A stretch of 64,000 bases of DNA from Terriglobus sp. RCC_193 (GCF_041355105.1 NZ_JBFUPK010000002.1:1494037-1558036); one strand, 5' to 3'; shown: positions 8,308-17,277, numbered from the stretch's first letter. The notes: generated from the letters alone by a model not told the origin. A program made the numbers and translations.

Positions 8308-8912
8308 GCGCGATGAAGGTGGGTAGCGAGGATAAGAAGAAGCTGATTGCCGCCAGTGCCTTTGGCCTGATCGCCTTGTTGTATCTGGTGTACACCTTTG
8401 TCGGTGGCAGCAGCGATACGGCGTCGACTGCCGCGGTGCAGACGGCTCCTTCTGCCTCTACGAATGTGGCCAACCCGGCAGCACATGTCACGGCGCGCGT
8501 TACGCCATCGAAGCTGGATCCCACGCTGCATCCCGAGGGAATGCTGCTGACAGAATCGCTGGTCTACGCCGGAAAGGGGCGCAATATCTTTGCGCCTCCG
8601 GGAACACCATCGGGTGAAACGAAGCTGGCGGCGATCCCGAAGCCAATCGCCTCGCCGCGCTTTATGCCGCAGACTCCGGTCAATACCGGTCCGCCACCCC
8701 CACCACCCATCAATCTGCGATATTTTGGCAATGCGACGCGTAAAGACGGTGTGCGGCAGGCGTTTCTATTGCAGGGTGAGGATGTCTTCATCGCCGGCAA
8801 GGGCGACATTGTCAGCCGCCGCTACAAGATTGGGGAAGTGTCCGCGCACGATGTGGAGGTCACGGACCTGACCAACAACAACACGCAGCACCTTCCCCTG
8901 ATCATGCAATGA
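8304..8912 (+). CDS. PilP/GspC-like inner-membrane periplasmic linker protein
   Basis: In pili PilP, and in type II secretion GspC, bridge the inner-membrane complex to the outer-membrane secretin. The 202-aa product has an N-terminal transmembrane helix (about 14-34), a long Ala/Ser/Thr/Pro linker, a GKGRNIFAPP motif like the conserved RNIF/RDPF box of GspC, a run of six prolines and then a beta-rich domain (about 133-195: INLRYFGNAT, AFLLQGEDVFIAGKGD, YKIGEVSAHDVEVTDL) resembling the HR domain. There is no lipobox at the N-terminus, unlike classical PilP, so it is closer to GspC in topology. No secretin gene follows in this cluster. Confidence 0.65.
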   Translation: MSAMKVGSEDKKKLIAASAFGLIALLYLVYTFVGGSSDTASTAAVQTAPSASTNVANPAAHVTARVTPSKLDPTLHPEGMLLTESLVYAGKGRNIFAPPGTPSGETKLAAIPKPIASPRFMPQTPVNTGPPPPPPINLRYFGNATRKDGVRQAFLLQGEDVFIAGKGDIVSRRYKIGEVSAHDVEVTDLTNNNTQHLPLIMQ

Positions 8913-9814
8913 CCACGCTTCAACCAGTCCGCAAGCACCGCGAAGGAGAGGAAGGCTATCTCCTGCTGGGGCTGGTGGTGGTGTGTTTTCTACTGCTGCT
9001 GGTGTTGGGGGTGGCTGCGCCGCGTGTGGCCAAGCAGTTGGAACGCGACCGCGAGGTGGAATCGGAGCATCGTGCCCAGGAATATGTCCGGGCCATCCAG
9101 CTTTTCTATAAGAAGAACAATCGCTATCCCACATCGATTGATGACCTTATGGGGAAAGCGTCGGGCGGTGGCATGAGCCTGGGCGGTAGCAATGCGAACG
9201 TGCATTACCTGCGACAGCAATACAAAGATCCGATCACTGGTGGCGAATATCGCTTAATCCACTTTGGCGAGGCCAAAACGGAGGTCAAGGGCTTCTTTGG
9301 CGAGCCGCTGCAGGGAGCCCCGATGGGAAATCTGGGGTCCGCGGCGGGTATGGTGTCGAATCTTGGAAATTCCTCTGCCCCAGGCGGAACGACTGGCTCC
9401 ACGGGAACCACCGGCACCACCGGCACCACTGGCACCACTGGCACCACCGGAAGTACAGGCAGTACCGATCAGACCGGTTCGCAGTCTGGGGGTAGCAGTT
9501 CCTCGATTGGCGGTATGAACGCCACAGCGTTTCAGGGCAGCAAGGGCATCATCGTCGGCGTCGGCAGCAACGGCAAAGGCCACGGACTGGTGGAATGGAA
9601 TGGTTCGGAGAACATTGAGGATTGGGAGTTTCTCTACGACCCTCGTGTGGAGCTGCTGAAGGCCAGGGTGAGCATCTTCGGCGGGACTCCCGCGGCCAAT
9701 GGGAGCGGCTCGTTTGGCAGCGGACTCGGGTCGAGCAGTGGAACGGGTAGTAATCCAGGTACAGGCCCAACCAGTGGCACGTCTTCGGGAACTGGCACGA
9801 ACACGACACCTTGA
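8909..9814 (+). CDS. GspG-like pseudopilin with Gly/Thr/Ser repeat region
   Basis: The 301-aa product has a short basic leader and the prepilin-peptidase site EEGYLLLGL, followed by a 20-residue hydrophobic helix and an amphipathic extension (ERDREVESEHRAQEYVRAIQLFYKKNNRYPTSIDDL) typical of major pseudopilins and GspG. The expected Glu at position +5 of the mature protein is absent (Tyr-Leu-Leu-Leu-Gly), which is unusual and seen mainly in tip or minor pilins. Residues about 160-190 are a Gly-Thr-Thr/Gly-Ser-Thr repeat, and the last about 40 residues are Gly/Ser/Thr-rich, so half the protein is low complexity. It is the last gene of the cluster and overlaps the preceding stop by 4 nt. Confidence 0.75.
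   Translation: MTTLQPVRKHREGEEGYLLLGLVVVCFLLLLVLGVAAPRVAKQLERDREVESEHRAQEYVRAIQLFYKKNNRYPTSIDDLMGKASGGGMSLGGSNANVHYLRQQYKDPITGGEYRLIHFGEAKTEVKGFFGEPLQGAPMGNLGSAAGMVSNLGNSSAPGGTTGSTGTTGTTGTTGTTGTTGSTGSTDQTGSQSGGSSSSIGGMNATAFQGSKGIIVGVGSNGKGHGLVEWNGSENIEDWEFLYDPRVELLKARVSIFGGTPAANGSGSFGSGLGSSSGTGSNPGTGPTSGTSSGTGTNTTP
9384..9465 (+). repeat. In-frame 9-nt tandem repeat (Gly-Thr-Thr/Ser)
   Basis: About nine units of the type GGCACCACY, lying inside the pseudopilin gene. The period is a multiple of three, so copy-number changes would lengthen or shorten the protein without a frameshift. Confidence 0.75.
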
Positions 9815-9819
9815 ATCCA

Positions 9820-9896
9820 CCCCATCATTTCTGAGCCAGTATGCATTCCTGGGGAATTACCCGGGATGATGGGTTTCCTGAAACTGCGGTAGTTTC
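9820..9896 (+). other. Spacer between the pilus cluster and dnaK, with inverted repeats
   Basis: CCCATCAT (9821-9828) pairs with ATGATGGG (9866-9873), and GAAACT/AGTTTC form a second small hairpin at 9880-9896. They may end the pilus transcript, but neither has a T-tract. I see no CIRCE element (HrcA operator) in the 317-nt gap 9815-10131. Confidence 0.3.
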
Positions 9897-10011
9897 CGGC
9901 GGATTGGATATCTCTGGGTCTATTTTGCGGGTATTTGGCGCGATGGCAGGAGGCTTCCAGAGGTGAGAGAGGGAAGGTGCGACCAAAAGGTGGTTTGCTA
10001 CATCAAATACA

Positions 10012-10040
10012 TTGACAACAAGTCACTCACATGTGATTCT
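10012..10040 (+). promoter_or_regulatory. Possible dnaK promoter
   Basis: A perfect TTGACA (10012-10017) with a 17-nt spacer to GATTCT (10035-10040), 91 nt before the dnaK ATG. The -10 is weak. GGAGG at 10116-10120 is the ribosome-binding site. No sigma-32-like or HspR-like (HAIR) sequence was recognised. Confidence 0.35.
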
Positions 10041-10131
10041 GGACGTGCCTGAGTTAGACGGCGTCATATAAGTTTGAGCAGGAAATTGCGGCCCAGACCC
10101 TGACGGGAGGCCGCCGGAGGAGCAAAGACTC

Positions 10132-12042
10132 ATGGGTAAGATCATTGGAATTGACCTTGGAACCACTAACAGCTGCGTTGCCGTGATGGAAGGCGGCGAG
10201 CCGAAGGTGATTCCAAATGAAGAAGGCGGCCGCACCACGCCGTCGATCGTTGCGTTTACGAAGAGCGGCGAGCGCCTCGTTGGTCAGGTGGCAAAGCGCC
10301 AGGCCATCACTAACCCCGAGAACACCATTTACTCCATTAAGCGCTTCATGGGCCGCCGCCCGAATGAAGTGAATGAAGAGATGAAGATGGTTCCCTACAA
10401 GGTGGTCGCAAAGGGCGACAACGTTGTGGTGGATGCGCAGGGTAAGGAATATACCGCGCCGGAAATCAGCGCGATGATTCTGCAGAAGCTGAAGAAGGCT
10501 GCTGAAGATTATCTTGGCCAGAGCGTGACGGAAGCCGTCATCACCGTTCCGGCGTACTTCAACGATGCTCAGCGTCAGGCTACGAAGGACGCGGGCAAGA
10601 TTGCCGGTCTGGATGTGAAGCGTATCGTCAACGAGCCCACCGCGGCTGCGCTGGCTTACGGCCTGGATAAGAAGAAGGACGAGACCATCGTGGTGTATGA
10701 CTTCGGTGGCGGTACGTTCGACGTGTCGGTGCTTGAAGTAGGCGAAGGCGTCATTGAAGTGAAGGCCACCAACGGCGACACGCATCTGGGTGGTGACAAC
10801 CTTGATCAGCGTCTTGTGGATTGGCTGATTGATGAGTTCCGCAAGAAGGAAGGCCTGGACCTGCGCGGCAAGGGCAACGAAATGGCCCTGCAACGCCTGA
10901 AGGACGCGGCTGAGCGCGCGAAGATTGAGCTCTCCACAACCATGGAGACGGAGATCAACCTGCCGTTCATTACGGCAGACGCGACCGGACCGAAGCATCT
11001 CGTGGAGAAACTGACACGAGCGAAGTTCGAAAGCCTCGTTGAGGACCTGCTGCAGAAGTCGGTCGGCCCGTGCAAGCAGGCGATGCAGGATGCTGGCATC
11101 GATGCGTCGAAGGTTGACGAGGTCGTTCTCGTTGGTGGACAGACGCGTATGCCTCGCATCCAGCAGCTGGTGAAGGACCTGTTTGGCAAGGAACCACACA
11201 AGGGCGTGAACCCGGATGAAGTCGTAGCGATTGGCGCGGCGATTCAGGGTGGCGTTCTGGGCGGTGAAGTGAAGGACCTGCTGCTGCTGGATGTGACGCC
11301 GCTGACCCTGGCTATCGAAACGATGGGCAGCGTTGCGACGCCGATGATCCCGCGCAACACGACCATCCCGACGAAGAAGAGCGAAACCTTCTCGACGGCT
11401 GCGGATAACCAGACAGAAGTGGAAGTCCACGTTCTGCAGGGTGAGCGTCCGCTGGCGAACCAGAACCGTACGCTGGGCAAGTTCAAGCTGTCGGGTATTC
11501 CTCCCGCACCGCGTGGCGTGCCGCAGATTGAGGTGACGTTTGACATTGACGCGAACGGCATCCTGAACGTGACGGCGAAGGACAACGCCACGGGCAAGGA
11601 CCAGAAGATCACCATCACTTCCAGCTCGGGTCTGAGCAAGGAAGAGGTGGAGCGGATGGCCAAGGAAGCGGAAGCCCACGCGGGCGAGGACAAGGAGAAG
11701 CGCGACGAAATTGAAGCGCGGAACCAGCTCGACAGCCTCGTCTACAACGTGGAGAAGACCTTCCGCGAGAACGGCGACAAGATCAGCGGCGCAGAGCGCG
11801 GCGATGTGGAAACTGCACTGGCCGATGCGAAGAGCACGCTGGCGGGAACGCCTTCTGCGGCTGATCTGAAGGCTGCGAACGAGAAGCTGACCGCGGCCAG
11901 CCACAAGCTTGCCGAAGCCATGTACAAGGCCGGTCAGGCTCCCACGGATGGCGCTGCTGCCGCTGCGGGAACCACCACCGAAGAGCCCAAGCACGAAGAG
12001 GGCGTAATCGATGCCGAGTACGTGGACGTCGACAACAAGTAA
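10132..12042 (+). CDS. dnaK: Molecular chaperone DnaK (Hsp70)
   Basis: ATP-driven Hsp70 chaperone of the cytoplasm, working with DnaJ (14559-15770 here) and GrpE (not in the window). The 636 aa match the usual length. Visible signatures are [18 protein letters not shown] at the N-terminus, the phosphate loop [19 protein letters not shown] (about 195), [17 protein letters not shown] (about 330), the EEVD-proximal linker region [10 protein letters not shown] and the substrate-binding beta-sandwich (about 390-500). The C-terminal tail is acidic ([13 protein letters not shown]), as in bacterial DnaK. An NG-type Gram-negative insertion is present in the nucleotide-binding domain. A strong GGAGG precedes the ATG. 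The gene appears monocistronic, with hairpins following. Confidence 0.98.
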   Translation: MGKIIGIDLGTTNSCVAVMEGGEPKVIPNEEGGRTTPSIVAFTKSGERLVGQVAKRQAITNPENTIYSIKRFMGRRPNEVNEEMKMVPYKVVAKGDNVVVDAQGKEYTAPEISAMILQKLKKAAEDYLGQSVTEAVITVPAYFNDAQRQATKDAGKIAGLDVKRIVNEPTAAALAYGLDKKKDETIVVYDFGGGTFDVSVLEVGEGVIEVKATNGDTHLGGDNLDQRLVDWLIDEFRKKEGLDLRGKGNEMALQRLKDAAERAKIELSTTMETEINLPFITADATGPKHLVEKLTRAKFESLVEDLLQKSVGPCKQAMQDAGIDASKVDEVVLVGGQTRMPRIQQLVKDLFGKEPHKGVNPDEVVAIGAAIQGGVLGGEVKDLLLLDVTPLTLAIETMGSVATPMIPRNTTIPTKKSETFSTAADNQTEVEVHVLQGERPLANQNRTLGKFKLSGIPPAPRGVPQIEVTFDIDANGILNVTAKDNATGKDQKITITSSSGLSKEEVERMAKEAEAHAGEDKEKRDEIEARNQLDSLVYNVEKTFRENGDKISGAERGDVETALADAKSTLAGTPSAADLKAANEKLTAASHKLAEAMYKAGQAPTDGAAAAAGTTTEEPKHEEGVIDAEYVDVDNK

Positions 12043-12416
12043 GCACTTCGTGCCGTCCTCGACGTGCTTCGCGCGTGCATGTTGGGAATGGTGGAACAAG
12101 CTGGAAGCCGGGGAACCGAAACAGGTTCCCTGGCCTCCTCCGAAAATTTCTACGGATTTCGTAGAAATAGGAAACAAAGACGCGAATCGAAACGTAGATT
12201 ACGGTGTCTAAATAAGTGTGAATCGCGCTGCTGCAATCAGCGTGGTTCCGGTGGAAGACGGGGTGCTGCAATCACCGTGTCGGAAGCCAGGTGACGAACA
12301 CCGCCGCGCACAGCACGGCGATGCGAATCGAACACGGAGAGGGCGCTCGAAGCCAATCAGCGCATCGAGCGCCCTTCGTGTCTATAAAGCAGCAGTAGCC
12401 GGGAAGGGAGAAGGCC
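12043..12416 (+). other. Structured spacer between dnaK and a 56-aa ORF
   Basis: Three strong inverted repeats lie in this 374-nt gap. GCCGGGGAACC/GGTTCCCTGGC (12107-12134, 11 bp with one wobble) could end dnaK transcription. ATTTCTACG/CGTAGAAAT (12146-12168) is a perfect 9-bp stem with a 5-nt loop. AGGGCGCTCGA/TCGAGCGCCCT (12340-12375) is a perfect 11-bp stem with a 14-nt loop, just before the small ORF. Between them, TGCTGCAATCA occurs twice, about 30 nt apart. No known RNA family was recognised. Confidence 0.45.
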
Positions 12417-12587
12417 ATGAATAGTGTGATCTGGAAATGCGAGCAATACGTCGCAGGCAAGCTCCACGAGAAGACCATCTTTGAGAGTGAACAGCAGGCA
12501 AGGGAGTTCGCCCGCAAACTCTACGATGTCCGTCCGGATACAATCCTGCGCATTGAACCCATGCCGATTCAGCACGTGTGGAACTAA
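12417..12587 (+). CDS. Small hypothetical protein, 56 aa
   Basis: I do not recognise this protein. It starts at the ATG at 12417 after a GGGAAGGGAGAAGG ribosome-binding region, and it reads MNSVIWKCEQYVAGKLH at the N-terminus and ends MPIQHVWN. It is charged and probably a small alpha/beta domain (beta strand, helix from about 23-38 with EQQAREFARKLYDV, beta strand ILRIEPM). It is followed 22 nt later by a perfect terminator and preceded by a hairpin, so it appears to be an independent small gene. The good ribosome-binding site, its own terminator and a non-random composition support coding; there is no functional clue. Confidence 0.6.
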   Translation: MNSVIWKCEQYVAGKLHEKTIFESEQQAREFARKLYDVRPDTILRIEPMPIQHVWN

Positions 12588-12609
12588 GACGAATCGGGTT
12601 TCCAGCAGT

Positions 12610-12646
12610 GCCGATGGCGTAATCGCCATCGGCATTTTGCTTTTTA
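12610..12646 (+). terminator. Rho-independent terminator after the 56-aa ORF
   Basis: GCCGATGGCG and CGCCATCGGC form a perfect 10-bp stem with loop TAAT, followed by ATTTTGCTTTTT. Confidence 0.85.
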
Positions 12647-12682
12647 CGAAGGAACATCGGCTGGTAGCATCGGTGTGTTCCG

Positions 12683-13441
12683 ATGATTGCCATTGAAAAT
12701 GTTACGGACTGGGTAACCAGTGAGAAGTCGTTGACTTTTGCCACGTGGGCGCTGGTGATTGCCACCATTGCGCTGGTGATGGATTCGTGGCTGAAGGGCC
12801 GTGAGCAGCAGAAGCGCTGGGATTCTGAGGATCAGCGATCGGCCGAACAGACCGAGCTGCAGCTTGCACGCTGGAAGGAAGAGGATCAGCAACGTCATTT
12901 TCAGGAGTCGCCGCATGTGGCCTTCGGTCTGCAGGCGGTGGATCACAAACTGCGTATCTGGTGCGCCAATGTGGGTGCCGTGGCGTTTGTGATTGAGTCT
13001 GTGGTGTTGCAGGATTTGAACGGCCAGACGATGGAGCACAGCGAAGTCAGCGTGTTGCCCAGCGGATCGCTGGAGAGCTTTTCGCTGGCGCAGATGAAGC
13101 TTGCCAGCTACTACGGCGAGAAGGTCTTCGAAGTGCGGCTGCGTATCAAGGTGGCTGAGAAAACAATTGAAACGAAGCCTTCCTGCTTCACGTTGAACAT
13201 CGGCTTTCGCGGCGATCTTGCGAGTGTCTCGGAGAGTACGGGCGAGCAGGTATCGAAGATGTGCCCGAAGTGCGAGCACATTGCGGTGTTTCAGTTTGAC
13301 GATGCATCCGGCCTGAAAGAATTACGTGGGAAGCTGGCAGAGGGTGTGGAACAGATTGCTGCTGTGTGCCCGAACCATGCGGCTTCGGGGTTGTTGTGGA
13401 TGATGGATCCTTACGGCAAGAAGTATCAGGTTGCAGAGTAG
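12683..13441 (+). CDS. Hypothetical membrane-anchored protein with CPKC motif
   Basis: I do not recognise a family. The 252-aa product has one hydrophobic segment (about 19-38: FATWALVIATIALVMDSWL), then a charged Gln/Glu/Arg-rich stretch likely to be a short coiled coil (about 40-75), and a beta-rich domain (about 80-180) resembling the C-terminal domain of other single-TM bacterial proteins. The last 70 residues contain CPKC (about 194-197) and a further Cys-Pro-Asn-His (CPNH, about 230), which could bind zinc or form disulfides. It lies alone after a terminator and 47 nt before the Fpg/Nei gene, so co-transcription with that gene is possible. Confidence 0.6.
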   Translation: MIAIENVTDWVTSEKSLTFATWALVIATIALVMDSWLKGREQQKRWDSEDQRSAEQTELQLARWKEEDQQRHFQESPHVAFGLQAVDHKLRIWCANVGAVAFVIESVVLQDLNGQTMEHSEVSVLPSGSLESFSLAQMKLASYYGEKVFEVRLRIKVAEKTIETKPSCFTLNIGFRGDLASVSESTGEQVSKMCPKCEHIAVFQFDDASGLKELRGKLAEGVEQIAAVCPNHAASGLLWMMDPYGKKYQVAE

Positions 13442-13488
13442 GTCTTCGTTTTTGTTCTGCGTCCATGAATACGGGGAGAGTGTGACCT

Positions 13489-14484
13489 ATGCCGGAAGGC
13501 AATGAGATACATCGCTGGGCCGCGCGGCATAATGCAGCGTTTGCCGGGCGCAAGGTAAACGTGTTGCCGGGGCTGAACCATCGCTTTAAAGACGCGCACC
13601 TGGTGGACGGCAAGAAAATGGTGCAGGTGCATGCGGTGGGCAAGCACCTGGGTTATGAGTTTGCGAACGGGCTTTATCTGCACATTCATCTTGGCCGCTT
13701 CGGCGATTTCACAGAAGGGCTTGGCCCACTGCCAGAGCCGAAGGGAACACTGCGTGCGGTGATGCAGCGTGCGGGTTCGGGCAAGGTATCGCGCAGCGTG
13801 AAAGGCAATGCGCATGCGTTGACCGGGCCCTACAACGGGCCTCCCGGCAAAGACGATGGAACCCAGCCGTTCCCGCCGGAAGATGTGGACTGGTGGGAGT
13901 TGCGTGGGCCTACGGATTGCTCCGTCTACGACGCGGAAAAGTGGCAGGCGTTGCTGAATCGTCTGGGGCCTGATCCATTGGCGCATGAGCCCGGCGGGCA
14001 TGACGATCCGGAGCGTGCTATCAACGCGATTCTTACGAAGAAGGCGAACATTGCAGAGCTGCTGATGGATCAACAGATAATCTCCGGTATTGGCAATATC
14101 TATCGTGCGGAGCTGCTCTTTCGGCATCGTGTGAACCCCTTTACGCCGGGCGATGCGATGGACGCGAAGATGCTGAAGGCTATCTGGAAGGACGCTGCCG
14201 TCCTGCTGAAGGCGGGCATGGTGGATCGGCGTATTGTCTGCACGAAAAAGAGTGATCGTCCATCAAAGAAAGATCCTGCGCTGCGTGGCGAGGAGCATTA
14301 TGTCTATCGTCGCCACGGCAAACCGTGTTTCGTATGCGGAGAGGCCATTCTGCGCAAGGATGTGGCAGGGCGCACGCTGTACTGGTGCCCGAACGATCAG
14401 CACACCACGAAAGAGCAGACGGCGTCCGCTCTGAAGCCGGGGATAAGTCTGCGTTCGCAACGCATGCCGCGACGGATGGATTGA
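13489..14484 (+). CDS. Fpg/Nei family DNA glycosylase-lyase
   Basis: Base-excision repair enzyme that removes oxidised bases and cuts the abasic strand by beta/delta elimination. The 331-aa product begins MPEGNEIHR: Pro2 is the catalytic amine and Glu3 the general acid, and the EG rather than EL context is nearer to Nei than to MutM. The conserved Lys lies in VGKHLGYEF (about 57), and the helix-two-turn-helix is in NIAELLMDQQIISGIGNIYRAE with the family Asn. The C-terminal zinc finger reads CFVC...YWCPND: the fourth Cys of the usual CX2C...CX2C is replaced by Asp, with a His two residues later. Substrate preference (8-oxoG versus oxidised pyrimidines) cannot be read from this. Confidence 0.88.
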   Translation: MPEGNEIHRWAARHNAAFAGRKVNVLPGLNHRFKDAHLVDGKKMVQVHAVGKHLGYEFANGLYLHIHLGRFGDFTEGLGPLPEPKGTLRAVMQRAGSGKVSRSVKGNAHALTGPYNGPPGKDDGTQPFPPEDVDWWELRGPTDCSVYDAEKWQALLNRLGPDPLAHEPGGHDDPERAINAILTKKANIAELLMDQQIISGIGNIYRAELLFRHRVNPFTPGDAMDAKMLKAIWKDAAVLLKAGMVDRRIVCTKKSDRPSKKDPALRGEEHYVYRRHGKPCFVCGEAILRKDVAGRTLYWCPNDQHTTKEQTASALKPGISLRSQRMPRRMD

Positions 14485-14558
14485 TTTTTGTTCTTATAGT
14501 GAGACACGGCAGCGCCGCTGAGTGACTTTCACTCATCTAATCTGGTAGCAAGAAGACA

Positions 14559-15770
14559 ATGGCACCCACTCAGAACAAGGATTATTACGGCGCACTCGGC
14601 GTGAAGAAGACGGCCACCGCGGATGAGATCCGCAAGGCCTTCCGCAAACTTGCGCGCAAGTATCACCCTGACGTCAACCCCGGCGATAAGAAGTCCGAAG
14701 AGCAGTTCAAGGAAATCTCCGAAGCCAATGACGTCCTGAGCGACGAGAAAAAGCGCAAGATTTATGACCAGCTTGGCTTCTACTCCGACAACATCGACCC
14801 CGCGGCGGCAGAGGCTGCAGCGCGCGGTGGCTATGGTGGCGGTAACACGTATAGCGGCGGTCATGCAGGCGGCGGTGTGCCGTTTGATTTTGGCGGATTC
14901 GATTTCTCTGGCGGCACTGCGCAGCAAAGCTCTGGTGGTGGATTCGGCGGCGGGTTCCGCGACATCTTTGGCAGCATGTTCAGTGGTGGCGGCGGCCGCC
15001 AGCAGACACAGGCGGCGCGTGGGCCGCGTCCGGGGACAGACCTGGAGTACCAGGTAGAAGTGGACTTCTGGACGGCAATCCGTGGCGGCACCACGAAGAT
15101 TGAGATCTCGCGGCGGGAGCAGTGCGGCACGTGCAAGGGAACCGGCACGGTCGGCGCTCCGCAGACGTGTCCGCAGTGCAATGGCAGCGGTCAGATTACG
15201 CAGATGCAGGGTCGCATGAAGTTCAACGTGGCGTGTCCGCGTTGCGGCGGCACGGGGCGTTTGCAGTTGGATTGTGGCACATGCCACGGCGAAGGCACGG
15301 TGACGAAGCGCCAGACGCTGGAGTTCCGCATCAAGCCCGGCACACGCGATGGTCAGCGTATTCGGCTTGCGGGCAAGGGCAATGCAGGCACGGAAGGCGC
15401 GCCTTCCGGCGACTTGTATCTCATCATCAAGTCCGGGCCGCATCCGGTGTTTACGCGCGCTGGCGATGACATTCGCGTAACGGTGCCGGTGCTGGCGTTT
15501 GAGGCGGCGCTGGGAACGAAGATTGATGTGCCCACCATTGATGGCCGCACGCAGTTGAAGATTCCGCCGGGAACACAGACCGGGCAGAAGCTGCGTCTGC
15601 GCGAGAAGGGTGTGCCGTCTGCTTCGCAGGAAGGCGTGCGTGGCGATCAGATTGTGGAAGTGCAGATCGTTGTGCCGAAGATTCAGGATGAGCGCTCGAA
15701 GGAGATTCTCCGCGAGCTGGCGAAGTTGAATCCGGAGGATCCGCGCGAGGCGTTGTTCGCGAAAGTTTAG
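14559..15770 (+). CDS. dnaJ: Molecular chaperone DnaJ (Hsp40)
   Basis: Co-chaperone that delivers substrates to DnaK and stimulates its ATPase. The 403-aa type I protein has the J domain (about 7-72) with HPD at about 37-39, a long Gly-rich region (about 90-160), and four zinc motifs of the form [32 protein letters not shown] and CGTCHGEG (about 190-250). The C-terminal substrate-binding domains follow. The gene is 2.5 kb from dnaK, with the glycosylase and two hypothetical genes between; no grpE is present. A REP-like repeat lies in the 102-nt gap that follows. Confidence 0.97.
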   Translation: MAPTQNKDYYGALGVKKTATADEIRKAFRKLARKYHPDVNPGDKKSEEQFKEISEANDVLSDEKKRKIYDQLGFYSDNIDPAAAEAAARGGYGGGNTYSGGHAGGGVPFDFGGFDFSGGTAQQSSGGGFGGGFRDIFGSMFSGGGGRQQTQAARGPRPGTDLEYQVEVDFWTAIRGGTTKIEISRREQCGTCKGTGTVGAPQTCPQCNGSGQITQMQGRMKFNVACPRCGGTGRLQLDCGTCHGEGTVTKRQTLEFRIKPGTRDGQRIRLAGKGNAGTEGAPSGDLYLIIKSGPHPVFTRAGDDIRVTVPVLAFEAALGTKIDVPTIDGRTQLKIPPGTQTGQKLRLREKGVPSASQEGVRGDQIVEVQIVVPKIQDERSKEILRELAKLNPEDPREALFAKV

Positions 15771-15798
15771 TTTGGCTAACTAACGTATCGCATCGTCA

Positions 15799-15859
15799 TC
15801 CTTCGGCTTCACTTCGTTTCGCTCAGGATGACGGCCTTTGGCCGTATGAGCTTCGCTGG
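15799..15859 (+). repeat. Dispersed REP-like repeat, copy B
   Basis: Shares the TCCTTCGRCTTCACTTCG block, CAGGATGACGG and the TTTGRCCGTAYGAGCTTCGCT tail with copy A at 5626-5698. It lies between the convergent dnaJ and glycosyltransferase genes. Confidence 0.6.
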
Positions 15860-15872
15860 TTAACTTGCATCT

Positions 15873-17147
15873 TTACGAACGTGTCGCCATCAATTGCTCG
15901 ATCGCGTGTACAGCGTTTGCTGTGCCGTCTTCCTTACGAAGGATTTCGCCTATCAACGCGGCGCGCTCTGCGAAGCTGTTGTCGCGTAGCAGGCGCAGCA
16001 GCGAGTAATGCGCCTGCCGGTCCCTCCACATTCTGCGTTCGTGCTTCAGGCCTACGCCGAGTCGGACAATGCGCGCGGCATTGTCAGGCTGATCGAAGTT
16101 GAAGGGCACGACGACCTGGGGGCGCCCGGATCGCAGTGCTTCCGCGGTGGTGCCAATGCCGCCCTGATGCACGATGATGGCGGCGTGCGGGAAGAGTTTG
16201 CGGTAGTCCGCGTAAGGCACCGTCAGGATGTTTGGCGCGCTTAATCCGCGTGGATCGCCCACGAGAATGGCACGCATACGAAGCCGGTGTGCGGCGCGTG
16301 CGCTCATCCAGAAGAAATTGCCGGGCGCGTGTACTGCCGCAGAGCCAAGTGTGAAGACGATGGGCGGTGTTCCCGCCTGCAGGAATTCCTCCATGCGTTG
16401 CTGTACTTCGTCGTGTTCCGGCAGGGATTCCTGTTCGTAATGCGCGAACCCGGTTTGCAGTGTGTTTGCGGGCCAGTCTGGCTGTGGTTGCGCAAACTGT
16501 GGAGAGAACGTGGCCAGCACCAGGTTTGCTTTCAGCTTGCCGGTGCGCAGGGCTTCCGAGTCATCCGGCAGGCCGAGGCTCTTGCGAAATTCCCGTAACG
16601 GAGTGCTCCAGCGGCGGAATGCGAGGGCAGGCAGTTTCAAAAGAGCTTTCTGAAACATCAATGGCCAGCTACGCGTGAGGGACAGGAACGGGAACCCAGG
16701 CAGCACGGAGGGATCGTGCGCGGAGAGGAGGCTGATGGGGGAAAGCAGAACGGAAACCCAGGGGATGCCAGTTTTTTCCGCGAGGATAGGCGCGGGAAGA
16801 ACCACTTCGCCTGCGATGAGAAGGTCCGCGCCGGAGCAGATGCGTTCCAGTTCCGCGTACATCTCCGGAAGGTGTGGCAAGAACATTTTTCGGAAGAGAT
16901 ATTCCGGTCCGCGCACGGTGCGCATGAGGCGGTGCATCAGTTCCGGATCCTGCGGAGAGACCGGCGGCCCCAGCGACTGAACCTCAAACCCAAGAGCCTG
17001 AATGCGTTCTTTGTAAAAAGGGGTAGTGGCTATGACCGGATGGTGTCCACGGTTGCGAAGCTCCTGTGCCAGCGCCAGAAATGGGTGAAGATCGCCCAGC
17101 GATCCAAATGACGCGATGACAATACGTTTTCCGGGAGTTTCAACCAT
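15873..17147 (-). CDS. UGT/MGT-type glycosyltransferase
   Basis: GT-B fold, GT1-like glycosyltransferase. The product (424 aa from the ATG at 17147) begins with a Rossmann strand, RIVIASFGSLGDLHPFLALAQEL, typical of sterol-glucosyltransferase/rhamnosyltransferase-like and macrolide-type enzymes. The C-terminal nucleotide-sugar site is clear: HQGGIGTTAEALRSGRPQVVVP (about 345) and FDQPDNAARI. The frame stays open a further 84 codons upstream, but that extension is Arg/Pro/Gly-rich without sense as protein and overlaps the ATP-synthase promoter, so it is rejected as coding. The acceptor is unknown; family members act on lipids, sterols or secondary metabolites. It is transcribed divergently from the atp operon. 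Confidence 0.85.
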   Translation of the reverse strand: MVETPGKRIVIASFGSLGDLHPFLALAQELRNRGHHPVIATTPFYKERIQALGFEVQSLGPPVSPQDPELMHRLMRTVRGPEYLFRKMFLPHLPEMYAELERICSGADLLIAGEVVLPAPILAEKTGIPWVSVLLSPISLLSAHDPSVLPGFPFLSLTRSWPLMFQKALLKLPALAFRRWSTPLREFRKSLGLPDDSEALRTGKLKANLVLATFSPQFAQPQPDWPANTLQTGFAHYEQESLPEHDEVQQRMEEFLQAGTPPIVFTLGSAAVHAPGNFFWMSARAAHRLRMRAILVGDPRGLSAPNILTVPYADYRKLFPHAAIIVHQGGIGTTAEALRSGRPQVVVPFNFDQPDNAARIVRLGVGLKHERRMWRDRQAHYSLLRLLRDNSFAERAALIGEILRKEDGTANAVHAIEQLMATRS

Positions 17148-17247
17148 GCCACTATTCAGGCTACCGTAAGCTTTCGGTGGAAGTGAAAGTGCTGTGAAAT
17201 CCACAGAAAAAACCCCCTGCCGAAGGTCCGCATACCGTCTGGTTTCA

Positions 17248-17277
17248 TTGACCAGAACGGTCCGGGATTGATATAAC
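17248..17277 (+). promoter_or_regulatory. Promoter of the ATP synthase operon
   Basis: TTGACC (17248-17253), an 18-nt spacer and TATAAC (17272-17277). The roughly 95-nt leader holds an inverted repeat, GTGCCCT (17313-17319) with AGGGCAC (17356-17362), that may fold around the region just before the first start codon. Confidence 0.55.

Noticed and set aside
9384-9465. CRISPR-like short repeats
   Set aside because: Nine-base units without spacers, in frame within a protein gene; it is a coding tandem repeat.
10012-10131. CIRCE or HAIR heat-shock operator before dnaK
   Set aside because: No TTAGCACTC-N9-GAGTGCTAA or CTTGAGT-N7-ACTCAAG sequence was found.
10054-12177. 707-codon open frame on the minus strand opposite dnaK
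   Set aside because: Arg/Leu/His/Val-rich mirror frame without motifs; dnaK on the plus strand has all family signatures. Long antisense frames are common in high-GC genes.
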